Assembly (NCBI GenBank): GCA_021325145.1
Contig: JAJPHR010000073.1
Location: 1-58,721 of the forward strand
Direction: 5' to 3'
Length of the DNA: 58,721 nt
Origin: Verrucomicrobiota bacterium
GTDB lineage: Bacteria > Verrucomicrobiota > Verrucomicrobiia > Limisphaerales > Pedosphaeraceae
Shown here: positions 17,378 to 25,717 of the stretch, in pieces
How the letters are laid out: every line of letters starts with the position of its first letter
Numbering within the stretch: position 1 is the first letter of the stretch
Position numbers and translations under genes: made by a program
Notes under the pieces: model-generated
Told to the model about the DNA's origin: nothing
What the model saw: only the letters and a program-made list of their open reading frames with translations
Database searches by the model: none

Positions 17378-18787
17378 TCAATGGGCAGGTTTCTGTCCGT
17401 AGGTATTGAGGCCGATGGCGCGTTCAAGGCGGGCGCGGGCGACGTCGTAATCGTGGAGCGCCTGGACCTGGGTGGAGCGTGCGGTGGTAAGGGAGGTCTG
17501 GGCGGTGAGGACATCAAGTTGCGTGCCGGTGCCGGCATCATTGCGGGCGATGGCCAGGCGCAAGGCTTCCTCGGCTTCCTCCTGGACTTTCTTTTGGGAT
17601 TCGATGGTCTCGCGGGCTTCGATGAAATTCGAATAGGCGGTGCGGACTTCGAGTTCGATGCTGCGGGTCTCGTTATCGACATCCACTTTGGAGCCCTGGT
17701 AAAGGGCTTTGGCCTGCTCGACTCTGCCCTTGGTGAGGAATCCGTCGAAAATGTTCCAACTGAATTGGGCGCCGGCGGTGTAACCGGAAACGTCATGTCC
17801 AAGGTCGTTGTTGAATTCCGAATTGCGGCCACCGTAGCCGGCGAAGAGTTGGATGCTGGGTTTGTAGCCGGCGCGCGCATTGACGACATCCTCACGGCGC
17901 AAGGCCTCGGCTTTGCGGAGAGCGGCCAGTTCGGAGCGGTTTTCAAGAGCTTTGGAAAGAGCCACCGGGAGTTCGATCTGGTAAGGATCGGCATCCAGGC
18001 GGTCGGTGAGATTCACGGGAATGTCTTCCCATGTTCCGGCGGTGACCTGGGAGCCGAGCACGTTGACGAGATTGTTTTTCGCGATGCGAAAGGCGTTGCG
18101 GGCCTGAATCAATCTGGGGCGCTGGTTCGCGAGTTCGACTTCCGCCTGGAGGACGTTGAAGCGCGGAACGGTGCCGGCTTCGTAACGGCGGGTTTGGTCG
18201 TTCAGTTGCTGGGTCAGGAGTTTGACGGAAGCTTCGTTCACGACCACTTGCTCGGCGGCGGAGAGGACATCGTAATAGGCGACCCGCACGGACAGGACGG
18301 CGTCGGCCACGATGGTCTGGTATTGGAGCACGGCCTGGTCCTTGGTGAGGCGCGCGCTGCGGAGCGAGGAGGTGATGCGTCCGCCTTCATAGATGGATTG
18401 GATGATGCGGATGTTGGAGAACCAGGTTTGGTGTTGAACCGGGGGAGAGCCGGGGAAAGGAAAGGCCTCCACTTCATCAGAAGTTTGGTAATTGCCGGAC
18501 GCCTCGACCCTCGGAATGGCGAGCGCGCGGGTTTGGATGACGACGCCGTATTGGGCTTCGAGGTCGCTTTTGCCGCGGAGAACGGAGCCGTTCTGCCGCA
18601 GGGCGAGATTGACCGCGTCAGCCAGGGAGAGCGCCTGCGAAGACCAGGGAGGAATGTTGTTGGGGTGGACGTTCTCTGCGGCGAGCGCTTCCAATGAAAC
18701 GAGGACGGCGGAAAGGAAACAAGCCGCAGCAAGGATTGCAGGACAGGACGGGCGCAGGTTGATCATGGGTTGGTTCGGTCGATTCAT
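17378..18787 (-). CDS. TolC-family outer-membrane efflux protein
   Basis: A 469-residue protein with a signal peptide (ending near EALAAENV) and two similar halves of long helices, as in TolC/NodT channels. Landmarks include LADAVNLALRQNGSV, the periodic Ala/Glu/Arg-rich coiled-coil stretches, and GAQFSWNIFDGF near the second half. I use ATG 18787 because it gives a good signal peptide; a GTG start at 18835 is possible. No membrane-fusion or inner-membrane pump gene is adjacent, so it must work with a pump encoded elsewhere. The TetR regulator gene lies just upstream on the same strand. Confidence 0.88.
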   Translation of the reverse strand: MNRPNQPMINLRPSCPAILAAACFLSAVLVSLEALAAENVHPNNIPPWSSQALSLADAVNLALRQNGSVLRGKSDLEAQYGVVIQTRALAIPRVEASGNYQTSDEVEAFPFPGSPPVQHQTWFSNIRIIQSIYEGGRITSSLRSARLTKDQAVLQYQTIVADAVLSVRVAYYDVLSAAEQVVVNEASVKLLTQQLNDQTRRYEAGTVPRFNVLQAEVELANQRPRLIQARNAFRIAKNNLVNVLGSQVTAGTWEDIPVNLTDRLDADPYQIELPVALSKALENRSELAALRKAEALRREDVVNARAGYKPSIQLFAGYGGRNSEFNNDLGHDVSGYTAGAQFSWNIFDGFLTKGRVEQAKALYQGSKVDVDNETRSIELEVRTAYSNFIEARETIESQKKVQEEAEEALRLAIARNDAGTGTQLDVLTAQTSLTTARSTQVQALHDYDVARARLERAIGLNTYGQKPAH

Positions 18788-18846
18788 AGAGTTGAAATTT
18801 CCGGGCGGACGTTTGGTGCTTATGTTGTTTGCCACGGCGCTTGCGT

Positions 18847-18860
18847 ATTAAATATTTAAT
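18847..18860. promoter_or_regulatory. AT-rich perfect palindrome upstream of the TolC gene
   Basis: A perfect 14-bp palindrome (ATTAAATATTTAAT) sits 60 bp before the chosen TolC start. It could be an operator or promoter element; its sequence differs from the inverted repeat in front of the TetR gene. Confidence 0.4.
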
Positions 18861-18968
18861 TATTATGGGTGCCCACTATAACACAAAGTCCCGCATGGCG
18901 CGCAACTTCGTGGAGTAATGGCTTTGGCGGGCATCGGGCAACGTTCCGGGGGCTGGACGATGCATGGC

Positions 18969-19649
18969 TTACTTGCCGGGCAGGCAGGCCGGCGCGCGTT
19001 TCCCCGCCGCGCTTTTTATTCCGGCCAGAGAAAAGCGTGTGATGTGGTCGGCCAAATGGTCGATGCTCACCGGGTCAAATTTGACACTCGGAAAAAGCCG
19101 GCTGAGCACGGGCCGGCAGTGATGATAGAAAACTACCTGACTAACGACGCTCATGGCGCAAAGGCGGATGGTTTGGGGATCCGCTTTGTCGCCAAGCAGA
19201 TCGCTGACGATGGACATAAGCAAGTCCGAAAGAGGGCGAATATGCTCTTTCACCATGGGATCGAGCGCGGCGCTGGGTTCGACCATCTCGCGGGCCATCA
19301 GGCGGCCATGGCGCGACTCCGCGCCCGTGGAAAAAATGCGCCAAAGGAAGGAACGTGCGAACGCGTGCAACCGCTGTTCCGGCGTGGCTTTGGGCGGCAG
19401 GCCCATGTCGGCCGGATATTTTTTCAAGCTGAGACGAAGACTCTCGGTGAGCACAGCGGCGTAAAGGCCGTCCTTGTCGCGAAAGTGATAATTGACGGCG
19501 GCGACATTGGCGCCCGCGCGCTGGCAGATTTCCCGCACGGTGGCAGAGTGAAACCCGACTTCGGCGAAGACCTCGCCGGCGGCTTCGAGGAGGTGCTGGC
19601 GCGTCGCGTCCTGCGCGGCGTCATCGGGCGGTTGAAATTTAATGCTCAC
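18969..19649 (-). CDS. TetR/AcrR regulator, CecR-like
   Basis: A 226-residue repressor-type protein. The N-terminal helix-turn-helix is clear (TRQHLLEAAGEVFAEVGF, then TVREICQRAGANVAAVNYHF), and the C-terminal part, with SRHGRLMAREMVEPSAALDP and HIRPLSDLL, matches the DUF1956 ligand domain of CecR/YbiH-type regulators, which control drug-efflux genes. It precedes the TolC gene by 181 bp on the same strand and has an inverted repeat 18 bp before its own start, so autoregulation and control of tolC are likely. Confidence 0.88.
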   Translation of the reverse strand: MSIKFQPPDDAAQDATRQHLLEAAGEVFAEVGFHSATVREICQRAGANVAAVNYHFRDKDGLYAAVLTESLRLSLKKYPADMGLPPKATPEQRLHAFARSFLWRIFSTGAESRHGRLMAREMVEPSAALDPMVKEHIRPLSDLLMSIVSDLLGDKADPQTIRLCAMSVVSQVVFYHHCRPVLSRLFPSVKFDPVSIDHLADHITRFSLAGIKSAAGKRAPACLPGK

Positions 19650-19666
19650 GTTTGAAACACGAATTT

Positions 19667-19686
19667 AAAACAAGTGTTTTACTTGT
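19667..19686. promoter_or_regulatory. Inverted repeat, probable TetR operator
   Basis: ACAAGT-GTTTT-ACTTGT (19670-19686) is a perfect 6-bp inverted repeat; it overlaps AAAAC-AAGT-GTTTT (19667-19680). The position just before the regulator start suits an autoregulatory operator. Confidence 0.55.
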
Positions 19687-20049
19687 CAAGGCTCGGGTAC
19701 GACAACGCCAGTGCTGATTCAAGAATCCGCGCCATCGCAGCAGCCGCGTCCAGATAACCGGCAGGGTTCGCTTTCATACACGGCGTCATCATTAAGCGCC
19801 CTTGGACACGGGCGGCGCGCACGGGAGTGCGCGCCCTACCTTGGCCGGATGGCAGGGCGGGCAGTCCTCTGCACGCCGTCACGCGAAACAACTGAGGCTG
19901 TTCCGAATGGCTCCGTTCATGGGCGGACTTTGGTAACTTCTAAGAGAGATTAGAGCCTCCTTACGTCGGCTGCTGCGAGGTTTGAATCGACCCGGCGAAA
20001 ACGCTTCCCGCTATTTACGACTTGCCAGAGGTGCGGCTGTTCCCGAGGA

Positions 20050-20135
20050 TAAGAACCTATCCCGGTAGGGCGGGCAGTTCTGTGCCCGCCGTCGGCGCGC
20101 ACGGAGTGACGCGCCCTATCGAGACAGGCTCTAAG
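20050..20135 (+). repeat. 86-bp structured dispersed repeat, copy 1
   Basis: Starts TAAGAACCTATCCCGGTAGG and ends GAGACAGGCTCTAAG; the ends are imperfectly inverted and two inner hairpins (GGGCGGGCAG/TGCCCGCC and GGCGCG/CGCGCC) lie between them. A near-identical copy in the opposite orientation is at 45162-45246. Confidence 0.75.
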
Positions 20136-20160
20136 CCGTCAGTATTTCTGAAGCCGACGG

Positions 20161-21303
20161 ATGGCAATCAGCTTAAACGAAAAGGGTGGCGCACTCGCAC
20201 AAGGAGCTCGGCAGCAATCGGGAGTTGCCGCGGCCAATTTTCATCTCGGTTACCGGCCGGCGCTCGACGGAGTCCGAGGACTGGCGATTTTGATGGTTAT
20301 GGGCGCGCACACGTATGCGTTGCGCGATACCTTCGGCTTCATAGGCGTGGAGTTGTTCTTTGCACTGAGTGGATTTTTGATCACGTGCCTGCTGGTCGAG
20401 GAATGGCGCGCATCGCGGACGATCAACTGGCGGGCATTTTACGCGCGGCGCGCGTTGCGGCTCCTGCCGGCGCTGTTCGCCATGCTCATTGTTTTCCTGG
20501 CCTATGCAGCGCTGTCCGGCCCGAGGAGTTTCCTCCGGCATGCTTTGAATGAAGCCTTCTTTGGCCTGTTTTACTGCACCAATTGGGCACAGGTCCATGA
20601 CCAGTATTATTTCCAATTCCTGCGGCACACCTGGAGCCTTTCGGTGGAGGAGCAATTCTATTTTTTATGGCCGGCAGTCCTGCTCTGGATGCTCGGACGA
20701 AAGTCGCCTGCTTGCATGATAGATTTGCTTCTGCTGGGTGCGCTTTTGTTTTGGATCACCCGGGCCTTCGTGTTTTTAGGCACAGTCGCGAACACCACTC
20801 AACTCGCCAATGCCCTCCATCCCGAGTCGCTTCTGTTTGGCTGCGTGGCCGGATTGGCGCTCTCGTTCGGCGTCTTGTGCCCGACTTGGGCGAGGGAGAT
20901 GCTACGGCGGCATGGATTGATCACGGCCCTTGCCGGGCTGGCATTGATGGGTTCCGAGTTTTACATTGGCGATTCCTTCATGGTTTGTCTTGGCTGGCTG
21001 CTGACCTCCCTGTTCTCAGCGATCATTGTTTTCAATCTGGCTGCTTCGCCGGGGGCGTGGTCTCGCAAGATGTTTGAGAATCCAATGCTGGTGTACATCG
21101 GAAAAATCTCCTACGGGCTGTACCTGTGGAACTCCGTGGTCCTTGAAGCGATCAAGCGGGAGTTCCCCTGGCCGGTGTGGGAAAATGATTTGGTGGGGGT
21201 GCCAATTATCGTGCTTGCCGCCCTTGCTTCGTATTATCTGTTGGAACTTCCGTGTCTGCGATTAAAGAAGCGATTTCAGAAAACCGGGGTCAATGACCAA
21301 TGA
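20161..21303 (+). CDS. Membrane acyltransferase family 3 (OafA/YrhL type)
   Basis: A 380-residue multi-pass membrane protein of the acyltransferase-3 family. The N-terminus has the signature LDGVRGLAILMVMGAH (catalytic-type Arg and His) and FIGVELFFALSGFLIT; WSLSVEEQFYFLWP follows near residue 160. About ten transmembrane segments are visible. Such enzymes add acetyl or similar groups to polysaccharides, lipid A or peptidoglycan at the membrane. The neighbours give no hint of the acceptor. Confidence 0.92.
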   Translation: MAISLNEKGGALAQGARQQSGVAAANFHLGYRPALDGVRGLAILMVMGAHTYALRDTFGFIGVELFFALSGFLITCLLVEEWRASRTINWRAFYARRALRLLPALFAMLIVFLAYAALSGPRSFLRHALNEAFFGLFYCTNWAQVHDQYYFQFLRHTWSLSVEEQFYFLWPAVLLWMLGRKSPACMIDLLLLGALLFWITRAFVFLGTVANTTQLANALHPESLLFGCVAGLALSFGVLCPTWAREMLRRHGLITALAGLALMGSEFYIGDSFMVCLGWLLTSLFSAIIVFNLAASPGAWSRKMFENPMLVYIGKISYGLYLWNSVVLEAIKREFPWPVWENDLVGVPIIVLAALASYYLLELPCLRLKKRFQKTGVNDQ

Positions 21304-21309
21304 TCAAGG

Positions 21310-22860
21310 TCAAATGCCCAAGTTAGCCTCGTGGATCGTGAAAATCTCCATCTCGCCTTTGCCCTTGACTGGAATGCGGCCGTGGGATTGGCCGCGGCAG
21401 CAGGCCCGCAACGCTTCCCACGTTTCGGCATTCACGCATACGGAACCGGCCGTGGCGGCTTCTTCCATGCGAGCAGCGGTGTTTACGGTGTCGCCCCAGA
21501 CGTCATACTGATATTTTTTGCGGCCCACGACACCAGCGATGACCGGTCCGACATGGACCCCAACGCGGACTTCCCAATGCGGGGGTAAATCCCGGGCGGC
21601 CGTCACCATATCAAGGCCGCATCGGACGGCGTTGAGTGCGGGATTTTCCAGCGGCGCGAGCAAACCGGCGGTGGCCATGAAGGCGTCGCCGATCGTTTTG
21701 ATCTTCTCCAATTCATGCCGGGTGGCAAGCTGCTCGAAGGACTGGACCAGGGATTGCAAGTGAGGAAGGATTTCCTCCGGCGCGTGGCGCTCGGAAAACT
21801 CGGTAAAACCGACGATGTCGCAAAAGAGCACGGCCACGTTGTTGAAGCGGCGAGGTTTGACGGCGTTGGTGGCCTTCAATTCGGCGGCAACGTCGCGTGG
21901 CAGGATGATGTAGAGCAATTCATCGCTCCGCTGTTTTTCCTCCTGGATTTGCCGCAGGTAGGAAACTTCGCGATCACGGAAGCGCTTCTTTTCCAAACAG
22001 GCATTGATGCGCGCCTGGAGCAGCACCGGATCGAACGGCTTGCGCAAATGATCCTCGGCGCCCATCTGGATGCAACGGATGACGTTCTGGGATTCATCGG
22101 AAGCGGAAAGCACGATGACTGGCAGCGCGCGGAGAGCGGGGTCAGCCTTTAACTGTTCCAACACCTCGTGGCCATTCATGACCGGCATCATGATGTCCAG
22201 CAGCACGAGATCGAACGGAGTGGCCCGGATTTTTTCCAGGGCTTCGCGGCCATTTTCCGCGCAGATCACCTGATGGCCAAGACGTTCGAGCCGGCGGGCG
22301 AGCATGTCCCGGTTCAACTCGTTGTCATCCACCACGAGCAGGCAACCCGGTTCCGTCGGAAAAATGATTTCGCCGGCCTCCGGAACGAAACTGGCCGTGC
22401 CCGCGGGGGTCCGGCGCAAGAATGTGGTGACGGCACCCGGTTCACCCAACTCCTCCTTCCTTCCGGGAATGAGTTTGGTGACGATCAACTCCAATAATTG
22501 ACGGGCGGCGTGGTGGATCTTTTGGAAATCCGAGATGAAAGCGTCCTGCCGGCGATCACTCGCCTCTTCCTGCAACATCTCCGCGTAGCCAATGATTTGG
22601 TTTAACGGCGTTCGTACTTCGTGATGCAAAAATGCTTCGCTAGGTTCCGCGCCGGATTTGGAAGGATCGAACAGGTTGTCCACGACGGCGAGCAATTGGC
22701 GTCCGGCGGCGTGGATGCGCTGCAAATCGGGGATGAAGGCATCTTGTTTCTGGTCCTGGGCCTCCTCAATGGACATCTCGCAGTAGCCGAGGATGTGGTT
22801 GAGCGGAGTGCGCAACTCGTGCTTCAACGTGGAAGAACGAGCTGGCGTTTCCTGGCTCAT
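21310..22860 (-). CDS. Double DHp - receiver - class III adenylate cyclase
   Basis: A 516-residue cytoplasmic signalling protein. Residues 10-70 and 77-132 are two HisKA-like phosphotransfer helices (KHELRTPLNHILGY with His14; HHEVRTPLNQIIGY with His80), but no ATPase domain follows. Residues 172-290 form a receiver (acceptor Asp222, Lys274). Residues 340-510 form a class III cyclase with metal Asp348 and Asp392, Lys388 and Asp453 of adenine choice, and Asn460 and Arg464 of catalysis, so it should make cAMP. It is last in the YfiR/hybrid-kinase operon and probably receives phosphate from that kinase. The ATG at 22860 is the first fitting the domain start. Confidence 0.82.
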   Translation of the reverse strand: MSQETPARSSTLKHELRTPLNHILGYCEMSIEEAQDQKQDAFIPDLQRIHAAGRQLLAVVDNLFDPSKSGAEPSEAFLHHEVRTPLNQIIGYAEMLQEEASDRRQDAFISDFQKIHHAARQLLELIVTKLIPGRKEELGEPGAVTTFLRRTPAGTASFVPEAGEIIFPTEPGCLLVVDDNELNRDMLARRLERLGHQVICAENGREALEKIRATPFDLVLLDIMMPVMNGHEVLEQLKADPALRALPVIVLSASDESQNVIRCIQMGAEDHLRKPFDPVLLQARINACLEKKRFRDREVSYLRQIQEEKQRSDELLYIILPRDVAAELKATNAVKPRRFNNVAVLFCDIVGFTEFSERHAPEEILPHLQSLVQSFEQLATRHELEKIKTIGDAFMATAGLLAPLENPALNAVRCGLDMVTAARDLPPHWEVRVGVHVGPVIAGVVGRKKYQYDVWGDTVNTAARMEEAATAGSVCVNAETWEALRACCRGQSHGRIPVKGKGEMEIFTIHEANLGI

Positions 22861-22889
22861 GATTCGTAGCCACTCAGCTATGGGTGGGG

Positions 22890-22909
22890 CGCAGAACTCC
22901 TGTTCTGCG
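22890..22909. repeat. Hairpin in the gap before the cyclase gene
   Basis: CGCAGAAC-TCCT-GTTCTGCG is a perfect 8-bp stem within the 125-bp gap separating the cyclase gene from the receiver gene. A shorter GGAGC/GCTCC stem follows. The gap looks like a small inserted repeat inside the operon. Confidence 0.5.
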
Positions 22910-22985
22910 TGAACAGGGCAACTTTGCAACACGCAGAGCTGGAGCTTGGCGCTCCGCGCCCGATGAATGAGGGATTGCCATCGTT

Positions 22986-23375
22986 TCAACTTTCCGGGTT
23001 TTCGGGAGGGTTCCGGCCCAGCAAGGCCTCCATTTTCCCCAGCAGGCGTGGCAGTTCGATCGGCTTGGTATCGTAATCGTCGCAGCCGGCTTCGATGGTC
23101 TTTTCGCGGTCCCCGGCCATTGCGTGGGCCGTGAGGGCGATGACCGGAATCGCCTTGGTTTCAGGTTTGGACTTGATTTGGCGAGTCGCTTCCCAACCGT
23201 CGAGCACGGGCAGGCTCATGTCCATCAGGATCAAGGCGGGCGCTTCGGATTGCGCCATGGCGACGGCTTGCGCGCCATCGACAGCCATCACGACCTGGTA
23301 GCCCTTGCGTTCCAGCCGCCGCGAAAGCATGTCGCGGTTCATTTCGTTGTCCTCGACTAAAAGTATTTTGGTCAT
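22986..23375 (-). CDS. Single-domain response regulator
   Basis: A 129-residue protein that is only a receiver: ILLVEDNEMNRDML with the acidic pocket, phospho-acceptor Asp52 in LMDMSLPVLDG, the Thr/Ala switch region VIALTAHA, and Lys104 in YDTKPIE. With no output domain it probably acts as a phosphate shuttle or by protein binding. Its start lies one base past the stop of the hybrid kinase, so it should be co-translated with it and is a natural intermediate between kinase and cyclase. Confidence 0.9.
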   Translation of the reverse strand: MTKILLVEDNEMNRDMLSRRLERKGYQVVMAVDGAQAVAMAQSEAPALILMDMSLPVLDGWEATRQIKSKPETKAIPVIALTAHAMAGDREKTIEAGCDDYDTKPIELPRLLGKMEALLGRNPPENPES

Positions 23376-23376
23376 G

Positions 23377-25671
23377 TCATGCCACCCAGTCGTTCTTCGC
23401 CTTGCGCTGGCGGACGCAGCGCGATACCAACTCGCGCACTTCCATCAGCAAAGCTTCGCGGGTGAAGGCTTCTTTCTGCAAAATCTTTTCGACATACCCG
23501 CTCAATTGCAAGCGATCTTCGGGCGTCAAGGTTCGGGCCGTCACCACCACCACGGGAATCGTGCGCCAGATTGTGTGCTTGTGCAACTCGGCCACGAAGG
23601 CGAAACCATCCATTCGCGGCATCGTCAGGTCCAGCAGGATCAGCGCCGGTTTCTCCTGCGCCAGCTTCGCCAGTCCGTCGATGCCGTCCACCGCTTCCAT
23701 GGCGGTCCAGCCTTCTTTTTCGAGCATCCGCGCCATCAGGTTGCGGGTCGCATCGTCGTCTTCCACGATCAACACCAGGTGGGGTTCCGGCAGATGGCGG
23801 AAACGTTGCAACGCGGTCAAAAGCCGGTCCCGGTCAACCGGTTTGGGGACGTAATCCGCCGCGCCCAGCGCGTAGCCGAGATTCTTGTCATCGACGATGG
23901 TCAGCATGATCACTGGAATCTCCGCCAGTTCGGGATCGCCCTTGAGCGCGCTGAGCACCGCCCAGCCATCCATGCCGGGCATCATCACGTCCAGCGTGAT
24001 GACAGTTGGGCGGATTTTTTTTGCCAGTTGCAAACCGCACGGCCCATCCGCGGCGCACTCGACGTGAAAGCCTTCCTTGTTCAGGAACCGTTGCAGCAAA
24101 TCGCGCGCGGGAGCTTCGTCGTCGATGACCAGCACGGTGTTGCCTTCGATGGGGAGAGAATCGGCACTGGCTGGTGCGCGGCGGGCGGGTTCTTCCGGCA
24201 ACTCCCGCACCTCGGCGGGCAACCGGATGGTGAAAGTCGAGCCTTTGCCCGACTCGCTGGTTACGTTCACCTCGCCGCCCATCATGCGGCAGAAGTGCCT
24301 AGTGATGGCGAGCCCCAGCCCGGTGCCGCCGAATTTACGCACGGTCGAAGCGTCCGCCTGCGAGAAGGCCTGAAACAGCCGGCCAACCTGTTCCGGCGTC
24401 ATACCGATGCCCGAGTCGCTCACGCGGAAGATGATCCAATCGCGTCCGGCGGAACTTTCGCGGACTGCTTCGAGAGTCACGGTGCCATTTTCGGTGAACT
24501 TGCTGGCGTTGCTGAGAAGGTTGAACAAAGACTGCCGCATTTTTGTCAAGTCCGCGCGCACCGTCCCGAGCGAGCCCGCCCGGACAATCTTCAGGTGATT
24601 GTTCTTTTTCTTCACGAGCAATTCGGTGGTGGCCACCACATCATCCAGCACGGTCGCCAGGTCGAACGTTTCGAGAAACAACTCCATCTTGCCGGCTTCG
24701 ATCTTCGACAGATCGAGGATGTCGTTGATCAGATTAAGCAAGTGCTTGCCCGCGCTGTGAATGCGTTTGAGGTCGGGAACGAACGTCTGGTTCCCGGAAT
24801 CCCCGGCTTCCTCCTGGAGCATTTCGCTGTAGCCGATGATGGCATTGAGCGGCGTGCGCAACTCATGGCTCATGTTGGCGAGGAACTGGCTCTTGGCGTG
24901 CGTGGCGGCCATCGCCTCCTCCTGGGATTCGCGAAGCTGTTCGTTGACGCTCTTGAGTTCACGCTCGTGCTGTTCGATGCGCGCGAGCATTTCGTTGAAC
25001 CGGTCGATGAGGAACCCGATTTCATCGTCGGTCCGTTTTTTCGCGCGCGCGGAATAATTCTTCTTTTCCGAGACTTCGCGCGCGGTGCCGGCGAGATCGA
25101 GGATTGGTTCCGAAATCACCTTTTGCAGCCGGGAGGAAACCAGGTAGGCGACCAGCAGGGCGGCGCCAAGGATGACTGTGCCGATGATCGCGTAAAGCCA
25201 CAACAGCGCGCGCATTTCCACCATGTCGGCCCGCAAATAAATCATGCCGAGTTGATCGTTGCCGCGTAGAATGGGCTGGAACAGCACGAGTTCGCCATTT
25301 TGGAATCGGTGGCTTTCGTGTTCGCCCGCCTTTGGCCAGTCGGTGGTTTTGGGTTGATCATGCCGGGTGTAGCCAGCCAGCACTTTCCCGTCTTTGACAT
25401 AGATGGCGGCTCCGAGGATATAGGCGCGATGTTCCAGGGTGGCGAGCGTTTTTGCCGCCGCCGCCTCGTCGTCAAAATCAATGGCGGAGCTGGCGTTGGC
25501 GCCGATGATGTCCGCAAGTGAGCGCAAATCCCGCCCCATCGCCCGGCGAAGCAGGAACCTGTCGCTGAGGCCGATCAGCATCACTGTGAGGAGCAGGGCC
25601 AGACCGCTGGTCAGCATGACCAGCAGCATGAGTTTGGCCTTGATCGTGCGGTTGCGAAAGGCGGGTATCAT
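23377..25671 (-). CDS. Hybrid histidine kinase with CHASE8-like sensor and two receivers
   Basis: A 764-residue membrane kinase. Order: membrane helix (about 14-36), periplasmic region 37-155 with FDDEAAAAKTLATLEHR and an AAIYVKDGKVLAGY segment like CHASE8 of YfiN, second helix (about 160-180), HAMP (about 181-235), coiled coil, HisKA with His269 (SHELRTPLNAIIGY), ATPase (NASKF with Asn388, DSGIGM, GGTGLGLAI), receiver 1 (Asp561) and receiver 2 (Asp681). In YfiN-type systems CHASE8 is held off by YfiR; a YfiR-like gene is 46 bp upstream. It is the probable phosphate donor for the receiver and cyclase encoded downstream. Confidence 0.9.
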   Translation of the reverse strand: MIPAFRNRTIKAKLMLLVMLTSGLALLLTVMLIGLSDRFLLRRAMGRDLRSLADIIGANASSAIDFDDEAAAAKTLATLEHRAYILGAAIYVKDGKVLAGYTRHDQPKTTDWPKAGEHESHRFQNGELVLFQPILRGNDQLGMIYLRADMVEMRALLWLYAIIGTVILGAALLVAYLVSSRLQKVISEPILDLAGTAREVSEKKNYSARAKKRTDDEIGFLIDRFNEMLARIEQHERELKSVNEQLRESQEEAMAATHAKSQFLANMSHELRTPLNAIIGYSEMLQEEAGDSGNQTFVPDLKRIHSAGKHLLNLINDILDLSKIEAGKMELFLETFDLATVLDDVVATTELLVKKKNNHLKIVRAGSLGTVRADLTKMRQSLFNLLSNASKFTENGTVTLEAVRESSAGRDWIIFRVSDSGIGMTPEQVGRLFQAFSQADASTVRKFGGTGLGLAITRHFCRMMGGEVNVTSESGKGSTFTIRLPAEVRELPEEPARRAPASADSLPIEGNTVLVIDDEAPARDLLQRFLNKEGFHVECAADGPCGLQLAKKIRPTVITLDVMMPGMDGWAVLSALKGDPELAEIPVIMLTIVDDKNLGYALGAADYVPKPVDRDRLLTALQRFRHLPEPHLVLIVEDDDATRNLMARMLEKEGWTAMEAVDGIDGLAKLAQEKPALILLDLTMPRMDGFAFVAELHKHTIWRTIPVVVVTARTLTPEDRLQLSGYVEKILQKEAFTREALLMEVRELVSRCVRQRKAKNDWVA

Positions 25672-25717
25672 GGGACGACGCGAACAATCACGGTCAGGAG
25701 CGCTCGCTGATCCCGCG

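Larger units (their letters stand above)
19650..20160. other. Intergenic gap carrying two repeat copies
   Basis: Apart from the operator next to the TetR gene I see no gene here. A diverged, rearranged copy of the palindromic repeat lies at about 19812-19890 and a full copy at 20050-20135. Confidence 0.6.

Noticed and set aside
17381..18697. 438-codon open frame on the plus strand
   Set aside because: Antisense shadow of the TolC-like gene; Gly/Asp/Val-rich composition with no recognisable domain.
19679..19891. 70-codon minus-strand frame
   Set aside because: Coded largely by the structured repeat near 19812-19890.
20161..21303. Efflux pump inner component for the nearby TolC
   Set aside because: The membrane protein has acyltransferase-3 signatures, not transporter motifs, and is on the other strand.
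23305..25269. Very long open frame (654 codons) on the plus strand
   Set aside because: It is exactly antisense to the hybrid kinase. The kinase frame has all domain motifs, and the antisense frame is His/Arg/Gln-rich with no fold signature, as expected from GC-rich codon use.
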